This document shows positions 42,824 to 51,933 of a stretch of 64,000 nt of DNA, in pieces. The position numbers and the translations under genes are program-made. Source of the stretch: Pseudomonas sediminis (lineage in GTDB: Bacteria; Pseudomonadota; Gammaproteobacteria; Pseudomonadales; Pseudomonadaceae). Position 1 is the first letter of the stretch, and every line of letters begins with the position of its first letter. The stretch spans positions 248,001 through 312,000 of the forward strand of contig NZ_NIQU01000006.1 in NCBI RefSeq assembly GCF_002741105.1, written 5' to 3'. The notes beneath the pieces were generated by a model. That model saw only the letters and a program-made list of their open reading frames with translations. It did no database searches and was not told where the DNA came from.

Positions 42824-43537
42824 TTACAACCCCAGAACCAGATTCATGTAACGCTTAAGGATGGCCAGCATTCCTTGGCTGTCCAAGTGCTCTATGCCGT
42901 CTAGCAGGCCCTGATACTCCATCCGCACGATGGCGGCCGTCAACAGCACGGCATCCTGTTCGGGCTGGCGCGAGCCCAGCACTTCGAAGAAGTGGGTGAC
43001 ACCCTGCTGCAGGATCTGCCGGTGAGCTCGCACCAGCTCGCGCAGTCGTGGATTGAGCAGAGCTTCCTGCTGAAACGCCTGCTCGGCGATCAGGTGGTCA
43101 CGACGCTCACACAACTGGCGCTGCACGTACTGCACCGCCAGCCCGGCGATCTCGTCGGCCAATTGCCTGCGTGCCTGCTCGCTGCCATCCAGGCGCCCGA
43201 CCATCGCCTCCAGCGCACCCTGAGTACCGCTCCAGAATGCCGCCATCTGCGCGGCGCTGCGCTCGACGAACTGGGCGAAGGTATCGGTGATCAGGTCATC
43301 GATATCCTTGAAATAGTAGGTCGTGGCCGACAGAGGTACCTGCGCTTCGGCCGCCACCGCGCGGTGACGCACGGCGCGCACGCCATCGCGCACGATGATG
43401 CGCATGGCGGCATCGAGAATCGCCTGGCGGCGCTGCTCACTGCCCTGGCGACTGGCCTTGCGGCCCTGGTACTGGACACTTTCGGCGACAGCGTTGGCTG
43501 CCTGTGTGGCATTGGGGGGCGCAGACACGGAGCTCAC
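42824..43537 (-). CDS. TetR-family transcriptional regulator
   Basis: Regulator of 237 residues with an N-terminal tail, then a helix-turn-helix at about 36-82 (RRQAILDAAMRIIVRDGVRAVRHRAVAAEAQVP and LSATTYYFKDIDDL). GTG start at 43537. It sits upstream of the lipoprotein-DUF1704 genes on the same strand (43 bp gap) and may regulate them. The same gene order is found before lysS in P. aeruginosa. Confidence 0.85.
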   Translation of the reverse strand: MSSVSAPPNATQAANAVAESVQYQGRKASRQGSEQRRQAILDAAMRIIVRDGVRAVRHRAVAAEAQVPLSATTYYFKDIDDLITDTFAQFVERSAAQMAAFWSGTQGALEAMVGRLDGSEQARRQLADEIAGLAVQYVQRQLCERRDHLIAEQAFQQEALLNPRLRELVRAHRQILQQGVTHFFEVLGSRQPEQDAVLLTAAIVRMEYQGLLDGIEHLDSQGMLAILKRYMNLVLGL

Positions 43538-43669
43538 GGTGGGTCGACCCTCTACGTTCTAGTTATGACAGGGAGAGTAATGGCTTGGACATGCAAGCAA
43601 AAGGCTCCGTTTCGCTTACTCACCAGGCGCCCAGCGAAATTGCCGCGAAATGCATAACGACAAGTAGCA

Positions 43670-43692
43670 AAAAGCCGCCCGAAGGCGGCTTT
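43670..43692 (-). terminator. Terminator of lysS
   Basis: AAAGCCGCC, loop of 4, GGCGGCTTT with T residues on the minus strand, 11 bases beyond the lysS stop. Confidence 0.85.
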
Positions 43693-43702
43693 CTGTCTGG
43701 CA

Positions 43703-45205
43703 TCAAGCCTGCGGGCGCATGTGCGGGAACAGGATGACGTCGCGGATCGACGGCGAGTTGGTCAGCAACATCACCAGGCGGTCGATGCCGATGCCCTCGC
43801 CGGCGGTAGGCGGCATGCCGTACTCCAGAGCGCGGACGAAGTCGGCGTCGTAGTGCATGGCTTCGTCGTCACCGGCGTCTTTCTCGGCCACCTGGGCCAG
43901 GAAGCGTTCGGCCTGGTCTTCGGCGTCATTGAGCTCGGAGTAGGCGTTGGCGATCTCGCGGCCGCCGATGAACAGCTCGAAGCGGTCGGTGACGTTGGGG
44001 TTCTGGTCGTTGCGGCGGGCCAGCGGCGATACCTCGAACGGATACTCGGTAATGAAGTGCGGCTGCTCCAGCTTGCTCTCGACCAGCTCTTCGAAAATCA
44101 TCACCTGCAGCTTGCCCAGGCCTTCATGGCCGAGCACTTTGGCGCCGGCCTTCTTGGCGATGGCGCGGGCCTTGTCGACATCCTGCAGGTCGGCAGCGGT
44201 GAGCTCGGGGTTGTACTTGAGGATCGAATCGAACACCGACAGGCGCGCGAACGGCTCGCCGAAGTGGAACACCTTGTCGCCGTACGGCACGTCAGTGCTA
44301 CCGAGAACAGTCTGAGCCAGCTCGCGGAACAGCTCCTCGGTCAGGTCCATGTTGTCTTCGTAGTCGGCGTAGGCCTGGTAGAACTCGAGCATGGTGAACT
44401 CGGGGTTGTGCCGGGTCGAGACGCCTTCGTTACGGAAGTTGCGGTTGATCTCGAAGACCTTTTCAAAACCACCGACCACCAGACGCTTGAGGTACAGCTC
44501 CGGCGCGATACGCAGGAACATGGCCATGTCCAGCGCATTGTGATGGGTCTCGAACGGCTTGGCCGCAGCGCCACCGGGGATAGTCTGCAGCATCGGCGTT
44601 TCCACCTCGAGGAAGTCACGCTCGGCAAGGAACTTGCGGATATGAGCGATGACCTGCGAACGCACCCGGAAGGTGTCACGCACTTCTTCGTTGACGATCA
44701 GGTCGACGTAGCGCTGGCGATAGCGCTGTTCGGTATCGGTCAGGCCATGGTGCTTGTCCGGCAGCGGACGCAGCGACTTGGTCAGCAGACGTACGCTGGT
44801 CATCTCGACGTACAGGTCGCCCTTGCCGGAACGAGCCAGGGTACCTTCGGCGGCGATGATGTCGCCCATGTCCCAGGTCTTGACCGCTGCCAGGGTTTCT
44901 TCCGGCAAGGTCTTGCGGTTGACGTAGACCTGGATGCGGCCAGTCATGTCCTGAATGACCATGAAAGCGCCACGATTGAGCATGATGCGCCCGGCAACCT
45001 TGACCGGAATGGCAGCGGCTTCCAGTTCTTCCTTGGTCTTGTCGACATACTGTTTCTGCAGGTCGGCGCAGTAGTTGTCGCGGCGGAAGTCGTTGGGGAA
45101 GGCGTTGCCCTGCTCACGGATGGCAGCAAGCTTTTCCTTGCGCAGCGCAATCAGCTTGTTTTCTTCCTGCTGCAGTTCGTTCTGGTCGAGTTGTTGGTCG
45201 CTCAT
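43703..45205 (-). CDS. lysS: Lysyl-tRNA synthetase, class II
   Basis: Class II synthetase of 500 residues. The N-terminal OB-fold anticodon-binding domain (about 55-150, VKVAGRIMLNRG) precedes the catalytic core. Motif 2 is FRNEGVSTRHNPEFTMLEFY and motif 3 GIGIDRLVMLLTNS. It charges tRNA(Lys). Together with prfB (about 100 bp upstream) it preserves the prfB-lysS order of many gammaproteobacteria. Confidence 0.97.
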   Translation of the reverse strand: MSDQQLDQNELQQEENKLIALRKEKLAAIREQGNAFPNDFRRDNYCADLQKQYVDKTKEELEAAAIPVKVAGRIMLNRGAFMVIQDMTGRIQVYVNRKTLPEETLAAVKTWDMGDIIAAEGTLARSGKGDLYVEMTSVRLLTKSLRPLPDKHHGLTDTEQRYRQRYVDLIVNEEVRDTFRVRSQVIAHIRKFLAERDFLEVETPMLQTIPGGAAAKPFETHHNALDMAMFLRIAPELYLKRLVVGGFEKVFEINRNFRNEGVSTRHNPEFTMLEFYQAYADYEDNMDLTEELFRELAQTVLGSTDVPYGDKVFHFGEPFARLSVFDSILKYNPELTAADLQDVDKARAIAKKAGAKVLGHEGLGKLQVMIFEELVESKLEQPHFITEYPFEVSPLARRNDQNPNVTDRFELFIGGREIANAYSELNDAEDQAERFLAQVAEKDAGDDEAMHYDADFVRALEYGMPPTAGEGIGIDRLVMLLTNSPSIRDVILFPHMRPQA

Positions 45206-45250
45206 GGTCGTTTTATCTGCCTGGCGTGTATATGCAAATGGGGTTTGGCA

Positions 45251-45293
45251 GGAGCCAGCTGATCGCGAAGAGCATCGCCAGCACGCTGGCTCC
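45251..45293. repeat. REP-like hairpin between prfB and lysS
   Basis: GGAGCCAGC (45251-45259) pairs with GCTGGCTCC (45285-45293), followed by TACAGGG, the hallmark of a common Pseudomonas REP family. Confidence 0.75.
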
Positions 45294-45306
45294 TACAGGG
45301 TTGCGG

Positions 45307-46402
45307 TTAAAGGCCCTGCTTGAGGCTGGCCTCTAGATACTGGTCGAGATCGCCATCCAGAACCTTCTGGCAGTCGCTACGCTCGATGCCGGTACGCAGA
45401 TCCTTGATGCGCGAGTCATCGAGCACGTAGGAGCGGATCTGATGACCCCAGCCGATATCGGACTTGCTGTCTTCCAGCGCCTGCGAGGCGGCGTTGCGCT
45501 TCTGCATCTCCAGCTCGTACAACTTGGCCCGCAGCATCTTCATGGCGGTGTCCTTGTTGGCGTGCTGGGAACGTTCGTTCTGGCAGGCCACCACGGTATT
45601 GGTCGGCACGTGGGTGATACGCACCGCCGAATCGGTGGTGTTGACGTGCTGACCACCGGCGCCGGAGGAGCGGTAGGTGTCGATACGCAGGTCGGAGGGG
45701 TTGATATCGATCTCGACCTTGTCATCGATCTCAGGGGACACGAACACCGCCGAGAACGAGGTATGACGACGGGCGCCGGAGTCGAACGGGCTTTTGCGTA
45801 CCAGACGGTGCACGCCGATCTCGGTGCGCAGCCAACCGAAGGCGTACTCGCCCTTGATGTGCACGGTGGCGCCCTTGATGCCGGCGACCTCGCCCTCGGA
45901 CAGCTCGATGATGGTGGCATCGAAGCCACGCTTGTCGGCCCAGCGCAGGTACATGCGCAGCAGGATGTTGGCCCAGTCCTGCGCCTCGGTGCCGCCGGAA
46001 CCGGCCTGGATGTCCAGGTAGCAGTTGTTCGGGTCCATCTCGCCACTGAACATGCGGCGGAATTCCAGCTTCTCGAGGATTTCGCGCAGGCGGTCTACTT
46101 CGGCGACGATATCGCTCACCGCGCCTTCGTCGTTTTCTTCGGCAGCCATTTCCAGCAGGTCCTTGGAATCGACCAGGCTGCCGGTGAGGTCGTCGATGGT
46201 TTCGACGATCTGCGCCAGCATGGCGCGCTCACGGCCCAGCGCTTGCGCGTACTCGGGCTTGTTCCAGACGCTGGCGTCTTCCAGTTCGCGGTTTACTTCG
46301 ACCAGACGATCATGCTTGTGATCGTAGTCAAAGATACCCCCGAATTGACTGGGTTCGCTCGGACAGGTCCTTGATGGCGTTGAGGATCGGATTGATTTCC
46401 AT
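45307..46402 (-). CDS. prfB: Peptide chain release factor 2 (programmed +1 frameshift)
   Basis: Release factor for UAA and UGA codons. The first reading frame begins at 46402 (MEINPILNAIKDLSERTQSIRGYL) and meets an in-frame TGA at 46328-46330. A +1 shift continues with DYDHKHDRL. The body carries the GGQ peptidyl-hydrolysis motif in SGAGGQHVN; as usual for RF2, the tripeptide codon-recognition segment lies upstream (KSPFDSG region). The shift lets RF2 regulate its own synthesis. This is intact, not a pseudogene. Confidence 0.96.
46322..46341 (-). promoter_or_regulatory. prfB programmed frameshift site
   Basis: On the minus strand GGGGG-TAT-CTT-TGA-C: an internal Shine-Dalgarno-like G-run, the slippery CTT and a TGA followed by C, identical in layout to E. 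coli. Confidence 0.95.
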
Positions 46403-46565
46403 GGTAGTCGGCGCTCGCGGCAAATCGGACGGAAAAGCCGGCGATTATACCCGAGCCAGCCCAGGCTGGCAGCCCACTATCGGCAGGTGATCACAGCTCA
46501 ATGGATCAACGGCGCACTATACTGGTCACACAGCCGATTGCAGTGGCCTACCCGGGAATCAAAAC

Positions 46566-48212
46566 ATGCCCCCAGCGCAAAGCATGCGTAGCCATATCGC
46601 CCTCTTCGTTGCCCTTCTGGTCTGCGCCCTCAGCTGGCTTCTGGGCACACTGATCGGCCAGTACACCAGCCAGCAGATTCGCGAGGACGTGGGCCGCAAC
46701 ATGGCCGAGGTGTCCTACGCAATGGTTGATCGCCTGGATCGCGACATGGCCTCGCGCGCCGCGGTGCTGAAGGTGCTCGGCAACCTGCAGGCGTTGCGTC
46801 AGCCCGATGACATCGCCGAGGTGCGGCGCCTGCTCGACAGCCTGCAAAAGGAAATCCCCAGCATCGCCTGGATCGGCTTCACCGACCCGCACGGCCTGGT
46901 GCTGGCCTCCAGCAACGGCATATTGGAAAACGTCAGCATTGCGCAGAGGCCGGTCTATCTAGAAGGGCGCAACGGACTGTTCATCGGTGACGTGCATGAA
47001 GCGGTACTGCTGGCCAAGCTGCTGCCCAATCCCAGCGGCGAGGCGATGAAATTCGTCGACATCAGCCTGCCGATCTTCGCCAGCGACGGCAGCCTGGCCG
47101 GCGTTTTGGCCAGCCACCTGTCCTGGGCCTGGGCCGACGAGGTACGCGAGTCAATTCTCGGCCCGAGCCAGGATCGGCATATGGTCGAATTCTTCGTCAT
47201 TGGTCAGGATCGCGGCATCCTGCTTGGCCCGCAGGAAATGATCGGCCAGAAACTGGAGCTACCGGCACTGGAGGGGCTGAAACCTGGACAAAGTCGCTGG
47301 CAAGTGCAGCAGTGGCCGGACGGTAACGAATACCTCACCGGCCTGACGCTGAGCCAGGGCCATCAGGACTACCCAGGCCTGGGCTGGACAGTGGTGGCGC
47401 GGCAATCGCTCGAGGTCGCCGATGCCCCAGCGCAGAACCTGCTGCAAAGCATCTTGCTTTGGGGCAGCGGCCTGGCACTGGTGTTCGCGGTGATCGGCTG
47501 GCTGGTCAGCAGCTACTTCACCCGGCCACTGCGCGACATCGCTAACGCAGCAGACCGTCTCAGCGCGGGTGAAATCACCGAAATTCCAGAGCTGCGGGGG
47601 AGCCGTGAAATTCATCAGCTGAGTCAGTCCATCCGTCATCTGGTGGAAAGCCTGACCCTGCAGCAGACCGCGCTGGGCATGATGGAAAGCCTCGCTTACC
47701 ACGACGCGCTGACCGGCCTGCCCAACCGCATGGCGCTGGAGAAATTTCTGCCTCAGGCCCAACAACGCAGCCGCCTGCAGCATGGCTGCCTGGCCCTGCT
47801 CTACCTCGACCTCGATGGTTTCAAACCGGTCAATGACACCCATGGCCATACAGCAGGGGATCATCTGCTACGGGAGGTAGCCCAACGTCTGCGCGGCTGC
47901 CTGCGTGACGGCGACATGGTCTCGCGCCTGGGCGGCGACGAGTTTCTCATGGTGCTGCAAGTGCCGGGACAGGATGCACAGCATCACGCCCACCAGGTGG
48001 CCGAGCGCGTGATCACTGCACTCGGCCAGCCGGTACTGCTGGAAGTCGGCGAGGTGCGCATCGGCTGTAGCGTCGGCGGAGCACTCTGGCCTGAGGACCA
48101 CATCGAGCTCAGCGCCGTCCTGCAACTGGCTGACGAGGCGCTGTACAAAGCCAAATACGGTGGGCGTAATCGCGCGATATTGCACAGCAGCCAGGAAACC
48201 AGCCTCAGCTGA
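46566..48212 (+). CDS. Membrane diguanylate cyclase with dCache sensor, HAMP and GGDEF domains
   Basis: Inner-membrane signalling enzyme of 548 residues making c-di-GMP. TM1 is at about 9-29, the periplasmic dCache-like sensor at about 35-290, TM2 at about 298-318 and a HAMP linker (SYFTRPLRDIANAADRLSAGE). The cyclase domain keeps the active GGDEF at 456-460 and an intact inhibitory RxxD site (RDGD, 447-450), so activity with product feedback is expected. No EAL domain. It is divergent from prfB. Ligand unknown. Confidence 0.92.
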   Translation: MPPAQSMRSHIALFVALLVCALSWLLGTLIGQYTSQQIREDVGRNMAEVSYAMVDRLDRDMASRAAVLKVLGNLQALRQPDDIAEVRRLLDSLQKEIPSIAWIGFTDPHGLVLASSNGILENVSIAQRPVYLEGRNGLFIGDVHEAVLLAKLLPNPSGEAMKFVDISLPIFASDGSLAGVLASHLSWAWADEVRESILGPSQDRHMVEFFVIGQDRGILLGPQEMIGQKLELPALEGLKPGQSRWQVQQWPDGNEYLTGLTLSQGHQDYPGLGWTVVARQSLEVADAPAQNLLQSILLWGSGLALVFAVIGWLVSSYFTRPLRDIANAADRLSAGEITEIPELRGSREIHQLSQSIRHLVESLTLQQTALGMMESLAYHDALTGLPNRMALEKFLPQAQQRSRLQHGCLALLYLDLDGFKPVNDTHGHTAGDHLLREVAQRLRGCLRDGDMVSRLGGDEFLMVLQVPGQDAQHHAHQVAERVITALGQPVLLEVGEVRIGCSVGGALWPEDHIELSAVLQLADEALYKAKYGGRNRAILHSSQETSLS

Positions 48213-49857
48213 GCGCGGGCTCGGTCACCAGAGTCGCCTGTCGCTGCGGCTGCGCGTCCTCGGTGATCATCTGCGCTGCCTTCTCGGCGATCATCAATAC
48301 CGGCGAGCAGGTGTTGCCCGAGGTGATGCTCGGCATGATCGACGCATCAACCACGCGCAAACCGGCGATGCCATGCACGCGCAAGCGAGCATCGACCACG
48401 GCCTCACGCCCCTGCCCCATCGCACAGGTGCCCACCGGATGGAAGATGGTGGTGCCGATCTCGCCTGCCGCACGCTGCAGATCCTCCTCGCTGCGATAGT
48501 CCGGGCCGGGCTTGTACTCCTGCGGTCGGTAACCGGCCAACGCCGGTGCAGCGACGATACGCCGGGTCAGGCGAATGGCATCAGCGGCGACCTGCAGGTC
48601 TCGCTCGTCACTGAGGTAGTTGGGGCGAATCAGCGGGGCGACGCTGGCATCGACCGAGGCGATTTCGACGCTACCACGGCTGTGCGGGCGCAGGTTGCAC
48701 ACCGAGGCGGTGAACGCCGGGAAGTCGTGCAAGGGCTCGCCAAAGCGCTCCAGTGACAAGGGTTGAACGTGATACTGCAGGTTGGCGCGCGCTTGCCCGG
48801 GGTCCGACTTGGCGAAGGCGCCAAGCTGGCTGGGCGCCATCGACAGCGGCCCGCTGCGCTTGAGCAGGTATTCCAGGCCCATGCCCAGCTTGCCCCAGGG
48901 CGTGGCCGCGATGCGATTGAGCGTCTTCACGCCCTCCACCTGATAGATCAAGCGCAACTGCAGGTGATCCTGCAGGTTGCTGCCAACACCTGGCAGCTCG
49001 TGCCTGACGCCGATGCCCAGCTTTTCCAGCAGCGGCCTTGGGCCGATACCGGAGCGCTGCAGCAAGGCCGGCGAGCCGATGGCGCCGGCACACAGGACGA
49101 TCTCGCGACGCGCCGCAACGCGCAGCGCGCGGCCCTGACAACGCAGGTGCAGCGCACTGGCGCGCCCGTCCTCCAAATCCAGACGCTCGGCCTCGGCGCC
49201 AGTCAGTACGTGCAGATTAGGGCGCTGGCGGATATCTCGCAGAAATGCCTTGGAGGCATTCCAGCGCACGCCACGCTTCTGGTTGACCTGAAAGTAACTG
49301 CAGCCTTCGTTGTCTCCACCGTTGAAATCTTCGACACTGGCAATACCACTTTGCGCCGCGGCACCACGGAAGGCTTCGAGAATTTCCCAAGACAGGCGCT
49401 GACGCTCCACCCGCCACTCGCCATCGCCACCGTGCAGTTCGCTGGTGCCGGAAAAATGATTCTCCGAGCGTTTGAACAACGGCAACACATCACGCCAGGC
49501 CCAACCGGGATTGCCCGCGGCGGCCCAGCCATCGTAGTCGGCAGCCTGGCCGCGCATGTAGATCATGCCGTTGATCGAGGAGCTGCCGCCGAGCACACGA
49601 CCACGCGGGTATTTCAGCGAGCGGCCATGCAGGCCGGGATCGGCCTCGGTGTTGTAGCACCAGTCAGTGCGTGGATTGCCGATGCAGTAGAGGTAGCCGA
49701 CCGGGATGTGAATCCAGGGGTAGTTGTCGCGCCCACCCGCCTCGATCAGCAACACGCTGACGCCAGGGTCGGCGGAAAGTCGATTGGCCAGCAGGCAGCC
49801 GGCCGGGCCGGCGCCGACGATCACATAGTCATAGGCATCCAGTGGCGCTTGCGACAT
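48205..49857 (-). CDS. GMC-family FAD oxidoreductase (choline/alcohol dehydrogenase-like)
   Basis: Enzyme of about 550 residues. N-terminal FAD site DYVIVGAGPAGCLLANRLS; GMC signatures RGRVLGGSSSINGMIYMRG and GAIGSPALLQRSGIGP; C-terminal catalytic HPVGTCAMG and a final SGNTCSPVLMIAEKAAQMI. Relatives oxidise choline, medium-chain alcohols (AlkJ) or polyols; no betaine genes are adjacent, so the substrate is open. Start at 49857 because GAGG is properly spaced; a second ATG lies two codons upstream. Its stop overlaps the cyclase stop by 8 bases. Confidence 0.88.
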   Translation of the reverse strand: MSQAPLDAYDYVIVGAGPAGCLLANRLSADPGVSVLLIEAGGRDNYPWIHIPVGYLYCIGNPRTDWCYNTEADPGLHGRSLKYPRGRVLGGSSSINGMIYMRGQAADYDGWAAAGNPGWAWRDVLPLFKRSENHFSGTSELHGGDGEWRVERQRLSWEILEAFRGAAAQSGIASVEDFNGGDNEGCSYFQVNQKRGVRWNASKAFLRDIRQRPNLHVLTGAEAERLDLEDGRASALHLRCQGRALRVAARREIVLCAGAIGSPALLQRSGIGPRPLLEKLGIGVRHELPGVGSNLQDHLQLRLIYQVEGVKTLNRIAATPWGKLGMGLEYLLKRSGPLSMAPSQLGAFAKSDPGQARANLQYHVQPLSLERFGEPLHDFPAFTASVCNLRPHSRGSVEIASVDASVAPLIRPNYLSDERDLQVAADAIRLTRRIVAAPALAGYRPQEYKPGPDYRSEEDLQRAAGEIGTTIFHPVGTCAMGQGREAVVDARLRVHGIAGLRVVDASIMPSITSGNTCSPVLMIAEKAAQMITEDAQPQRQATLVTEPALS

Positions 49858-49947
49858 AAGCATCCTCGCGTGTCGTTCTTGTCATTGGTCAACAGCCTAA
49901 AACAAGCCGGGTGCGAGGATGAATGATCTTTTGGTCTGAGCGGCGCG

Positions 49948-50688
49948 TCAGACGCGCTGCGCCTCGATACGCACCTGAGCTTCCAGCTCGCTCTTCAGTG
50001 CAGGTGCCAGCTGTAGCTGACGCGCCAGTTCTTCGAGGTAAGCGCGCTCCATGAAGTGCTCTTCGTCGACCATCAGCACGCTGGCCAGGTACATTTCGGC
50101 GGCCATTTCCGGGGTCGCGGCAGCGCGCGCCACGTCGGCAGGGTCCAGCGGCTTGTTCAGTTCGGTGTGCAGCCAGGTCTGCAGTTCGCCGTCCTGCGCG
50201 AGCTTGCCCAACTCCTCTTCGATCAACTGACGCTCACGCTCATCGACATGACCATCAGCCTTGGCCGCCGCCACCAGCGCCTTGAGAATGGCGCGGCTGT
50301 GCTGCTCGACTTGCGGCGCCGGCAAACGATCCAGGGTTTGCGGCTCGACCGGCTGCGCACCACCCTGCTGGGCTTGCTGCGCCTGCCAGTTGCCATAGGC
50401 CTTGTACGCCATCACGCCGAGCGCGGCCAGACCGCCATAAACGGCCACCTTGCCACCTACCTTGCGCACACGTTTGTTGCCCAGCAGCATGGCCAACGCG
50501 GCACCGCCACCGGCACCCTTGAGCATCGCCCCAAGATCGCTACTACCCGTCTTGCCTGCACCGCCGCCACCGCCGAGCAAGCCACCCAACGCACCACCCA
50601 GTCCGGAGGACGAACCACCGGCACCTTTCTGTTGCAGCAAGTCCTGCCCGGATTTGAGCAGTTGATCGAGCAAGCCACGAGTGTTCAT
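49948..50688 (-). CDS. DUF533/TerB-like membrane-associated protein
   Basis: Protein of 246 residues: a low-complexity Gly-rich N-terminal part (SSGLGGALGGLLGGGGGAG), a hydrophobic segment near 80-97 (VAVYGGLAALGVMAY), then a helical TerB-like DUF533 domain (ILKALVAAAKADGHVDERERQLIEEELGKL) ending with an MAAEMYLASVLMVDEEHFME block. The family includes E. coli YebE; function unknown. GGAGG supports the ATG. Confidence 0.82.
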   Translation of the reverse strand: MNTRGLLDQLLKSGQDLLQQKGAGGSSSGLGGALGGLLGGGGGAGKTGSSDLGAMLKGAGGGAALAMLLGNKRVRKVGGKVAVYGGLAALGVMAYKAYGNWQAQQAQQGGAQPVEPQTLDRLPAPQVEQHSRAILKALVAAAKADGHVDERERQLIEEELGKLAQDGELQTWLHTELNKPLDPADVARAAATPEMAAEMYLASVLMVDEEHFMERAYLEELARQLQLAPALKSELEAQVRIEAQRV

Positions 50689-51066
50689 CAAGCATCCTCC
50701 AGAGGAAATCTCGCCGAGTGTAGGCTTCGGCAATTGGCCCAGCAGCCAGCTGAATGCTTCCAGATATTACCGACAGCCGCCTTGACAGCCGAGTTGCCGG
50801 ACAAGCACCATCGCCGAACGATTTATGCAACGGGCTCTCCATGTACGCCACCTACGACCACCTACCACTGAGCCCAGGCTTCACTGCCTGCCAGTGCGCG
50901 TGCGTCGTCGTTGCCAAGAAATCCAAGAAACAGTCGCTCATTTGACCGGGGCACTGTCCCGTCAGATGGGCTGACAGGACAAGCGCCAGGTTGTATCTCC
51001 CCTCCCGCTCGATTCCCGCACCCTCCCTGACGGCGACCAGACGGTCAGTCGCAAGGAGTTTTTTGC
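50689..51066. other. 378-bp gene-free region before the dapA-like gene
   Basis: No gene supported. A 34-codon frame starting at 50841 (MYATYDHLPL...) has no ribosome-binding site. A weak inverted repeat (GACGG ... ) precedes the AAGGAG box of the dapA-like gene; no clear promoter was read. Confidence 0.4.
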
Positions 51067-51933
51067 ATGTCCAATTTTCAGGGTATCTGGGTGGCGCTGG
51101 TCACCCCACTGCGTAACGGTGAGATCGATTTCACCAGCCTCGACCGCCTGCTGGGGAAGCTGCTGGAAGATGGCGTCGCTGGCTTCGTGGTCTGTGGCAC
51201 CACCGGCGAGGCCACTGCGCTCGGTCAGAGCGAGCAGCTCGCCGTGCTGGATGCCGTGCTCCAGCGGGTACCCCCAGACCGGGTGATCATGGGCCTGGCT
51301 GGCAACCAGTTGAATGCCCTGCTCGACTTGCAACGGGAAATCCAGCGGCGCCCGCTGGCAGGCCTGCTGGTGCCGGCGCCTTACTACATCCGTCCGTCCC
51401 AGGCCGGGCTGGAGCACTTCTTCACCACGCTGGCAGATGCAGCCGAGGTGCCGCTGGTGCTCTACGACATTCCCTATCGAACCGGAATACGTATCGAGCG
51501 CGACACGCTGCGCCGCATCGTCAGCCATCCCAGTATCCAGGCCATCAAGGACTGTGCGGGGGACGCCGAAACCACCATGGCGCTGATCGCCGAAGGCCAG
51601 GTGCAGGTGCTGGCCGGCGAGGACACGCAGATATTCAACACACTGTGCCTGGGTGGCGCCGGCGCCATATCAGCATCGGCACATGTCCGCGCCGATCTGT
51701 ACGTACGCATGCAACAGTGCGTAGCTACCGGTGATCTACAGGGCGCCCGTCAGTTGCACTATCAGTTGCTGCCCTGGATGCAAGCCGCCTTTGCCGAAGC
51801 CAACCCATCGGCGATCAAGGCGGCGCTGGCGCTTCAGGGCCTGATCGGCGAGGAACCGAGGGCACCGCTGCTGCCCTGCACGGCGGCAACACGCGAGCGA
51901 CTGCGAGAGGTGCTGGCCGGCCTGGCGGATTAA
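51067..51933 (+). CDS. dapA: 4-hydroxy-tetrahydrodipicolinate synthase-family protein (DapA-like)
   Basis: DHDPS/NAL-fold aldolase of 288 residues. Schiff-base Lys161 lies in AIKDCAGD, catalytic Tyr133 in VLYDIPYRTG and the TTGEA loop near residue 45. These match the DapA residues condensing pyruvate with aspartate semialdehyde in lysine synthesis. The surrounding sequence departs from the usual GIKEATGD and NVPSRT forms, so it may be a paralogue with another aldehyde substrate. AAGGAG precedes the ATG. Its stop overlaps that of recJ. Confidence 0.8.
   Translation: MSNFQGIWVALVTPLRNGEIDFTSLDRLLGKLLEDGVAGFVVCGTTGEATALGQSEQLAVLDAVLQRVPPDRVIMGLAGNQLNALLDLQREIQRRPLAGLLVPAPYYIRPSQAGLEHFFTTLADAAEVPLVLYDIPYRTGIRIERDTLRRIVSHPSIQAIKDCAGDAETTMALIAEGQVQVLAGEDTQIFNTLCLGGAGAISASAHVRADLYVRMQQCVATGDLQGARQLHYQLLPWMQAAFAEANPSAIKAALALQGLIGEEPRAPLLPCTAATRERLREVLAGLAD

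Noticed and set aside
45307..46402. prfB as a frameshifted pseudogene
   Set aside because: The break is the conserved programmed +1 site and both frames are intact.
50841..50945. 34-codon frame before the dapA-like gene (MYATYDHLPLSPGF...)
   Set aside because: No Shine-Dalgarno sequence and no recognisable similarity. The Cys/Lys-rich tail is curious but insufficient.
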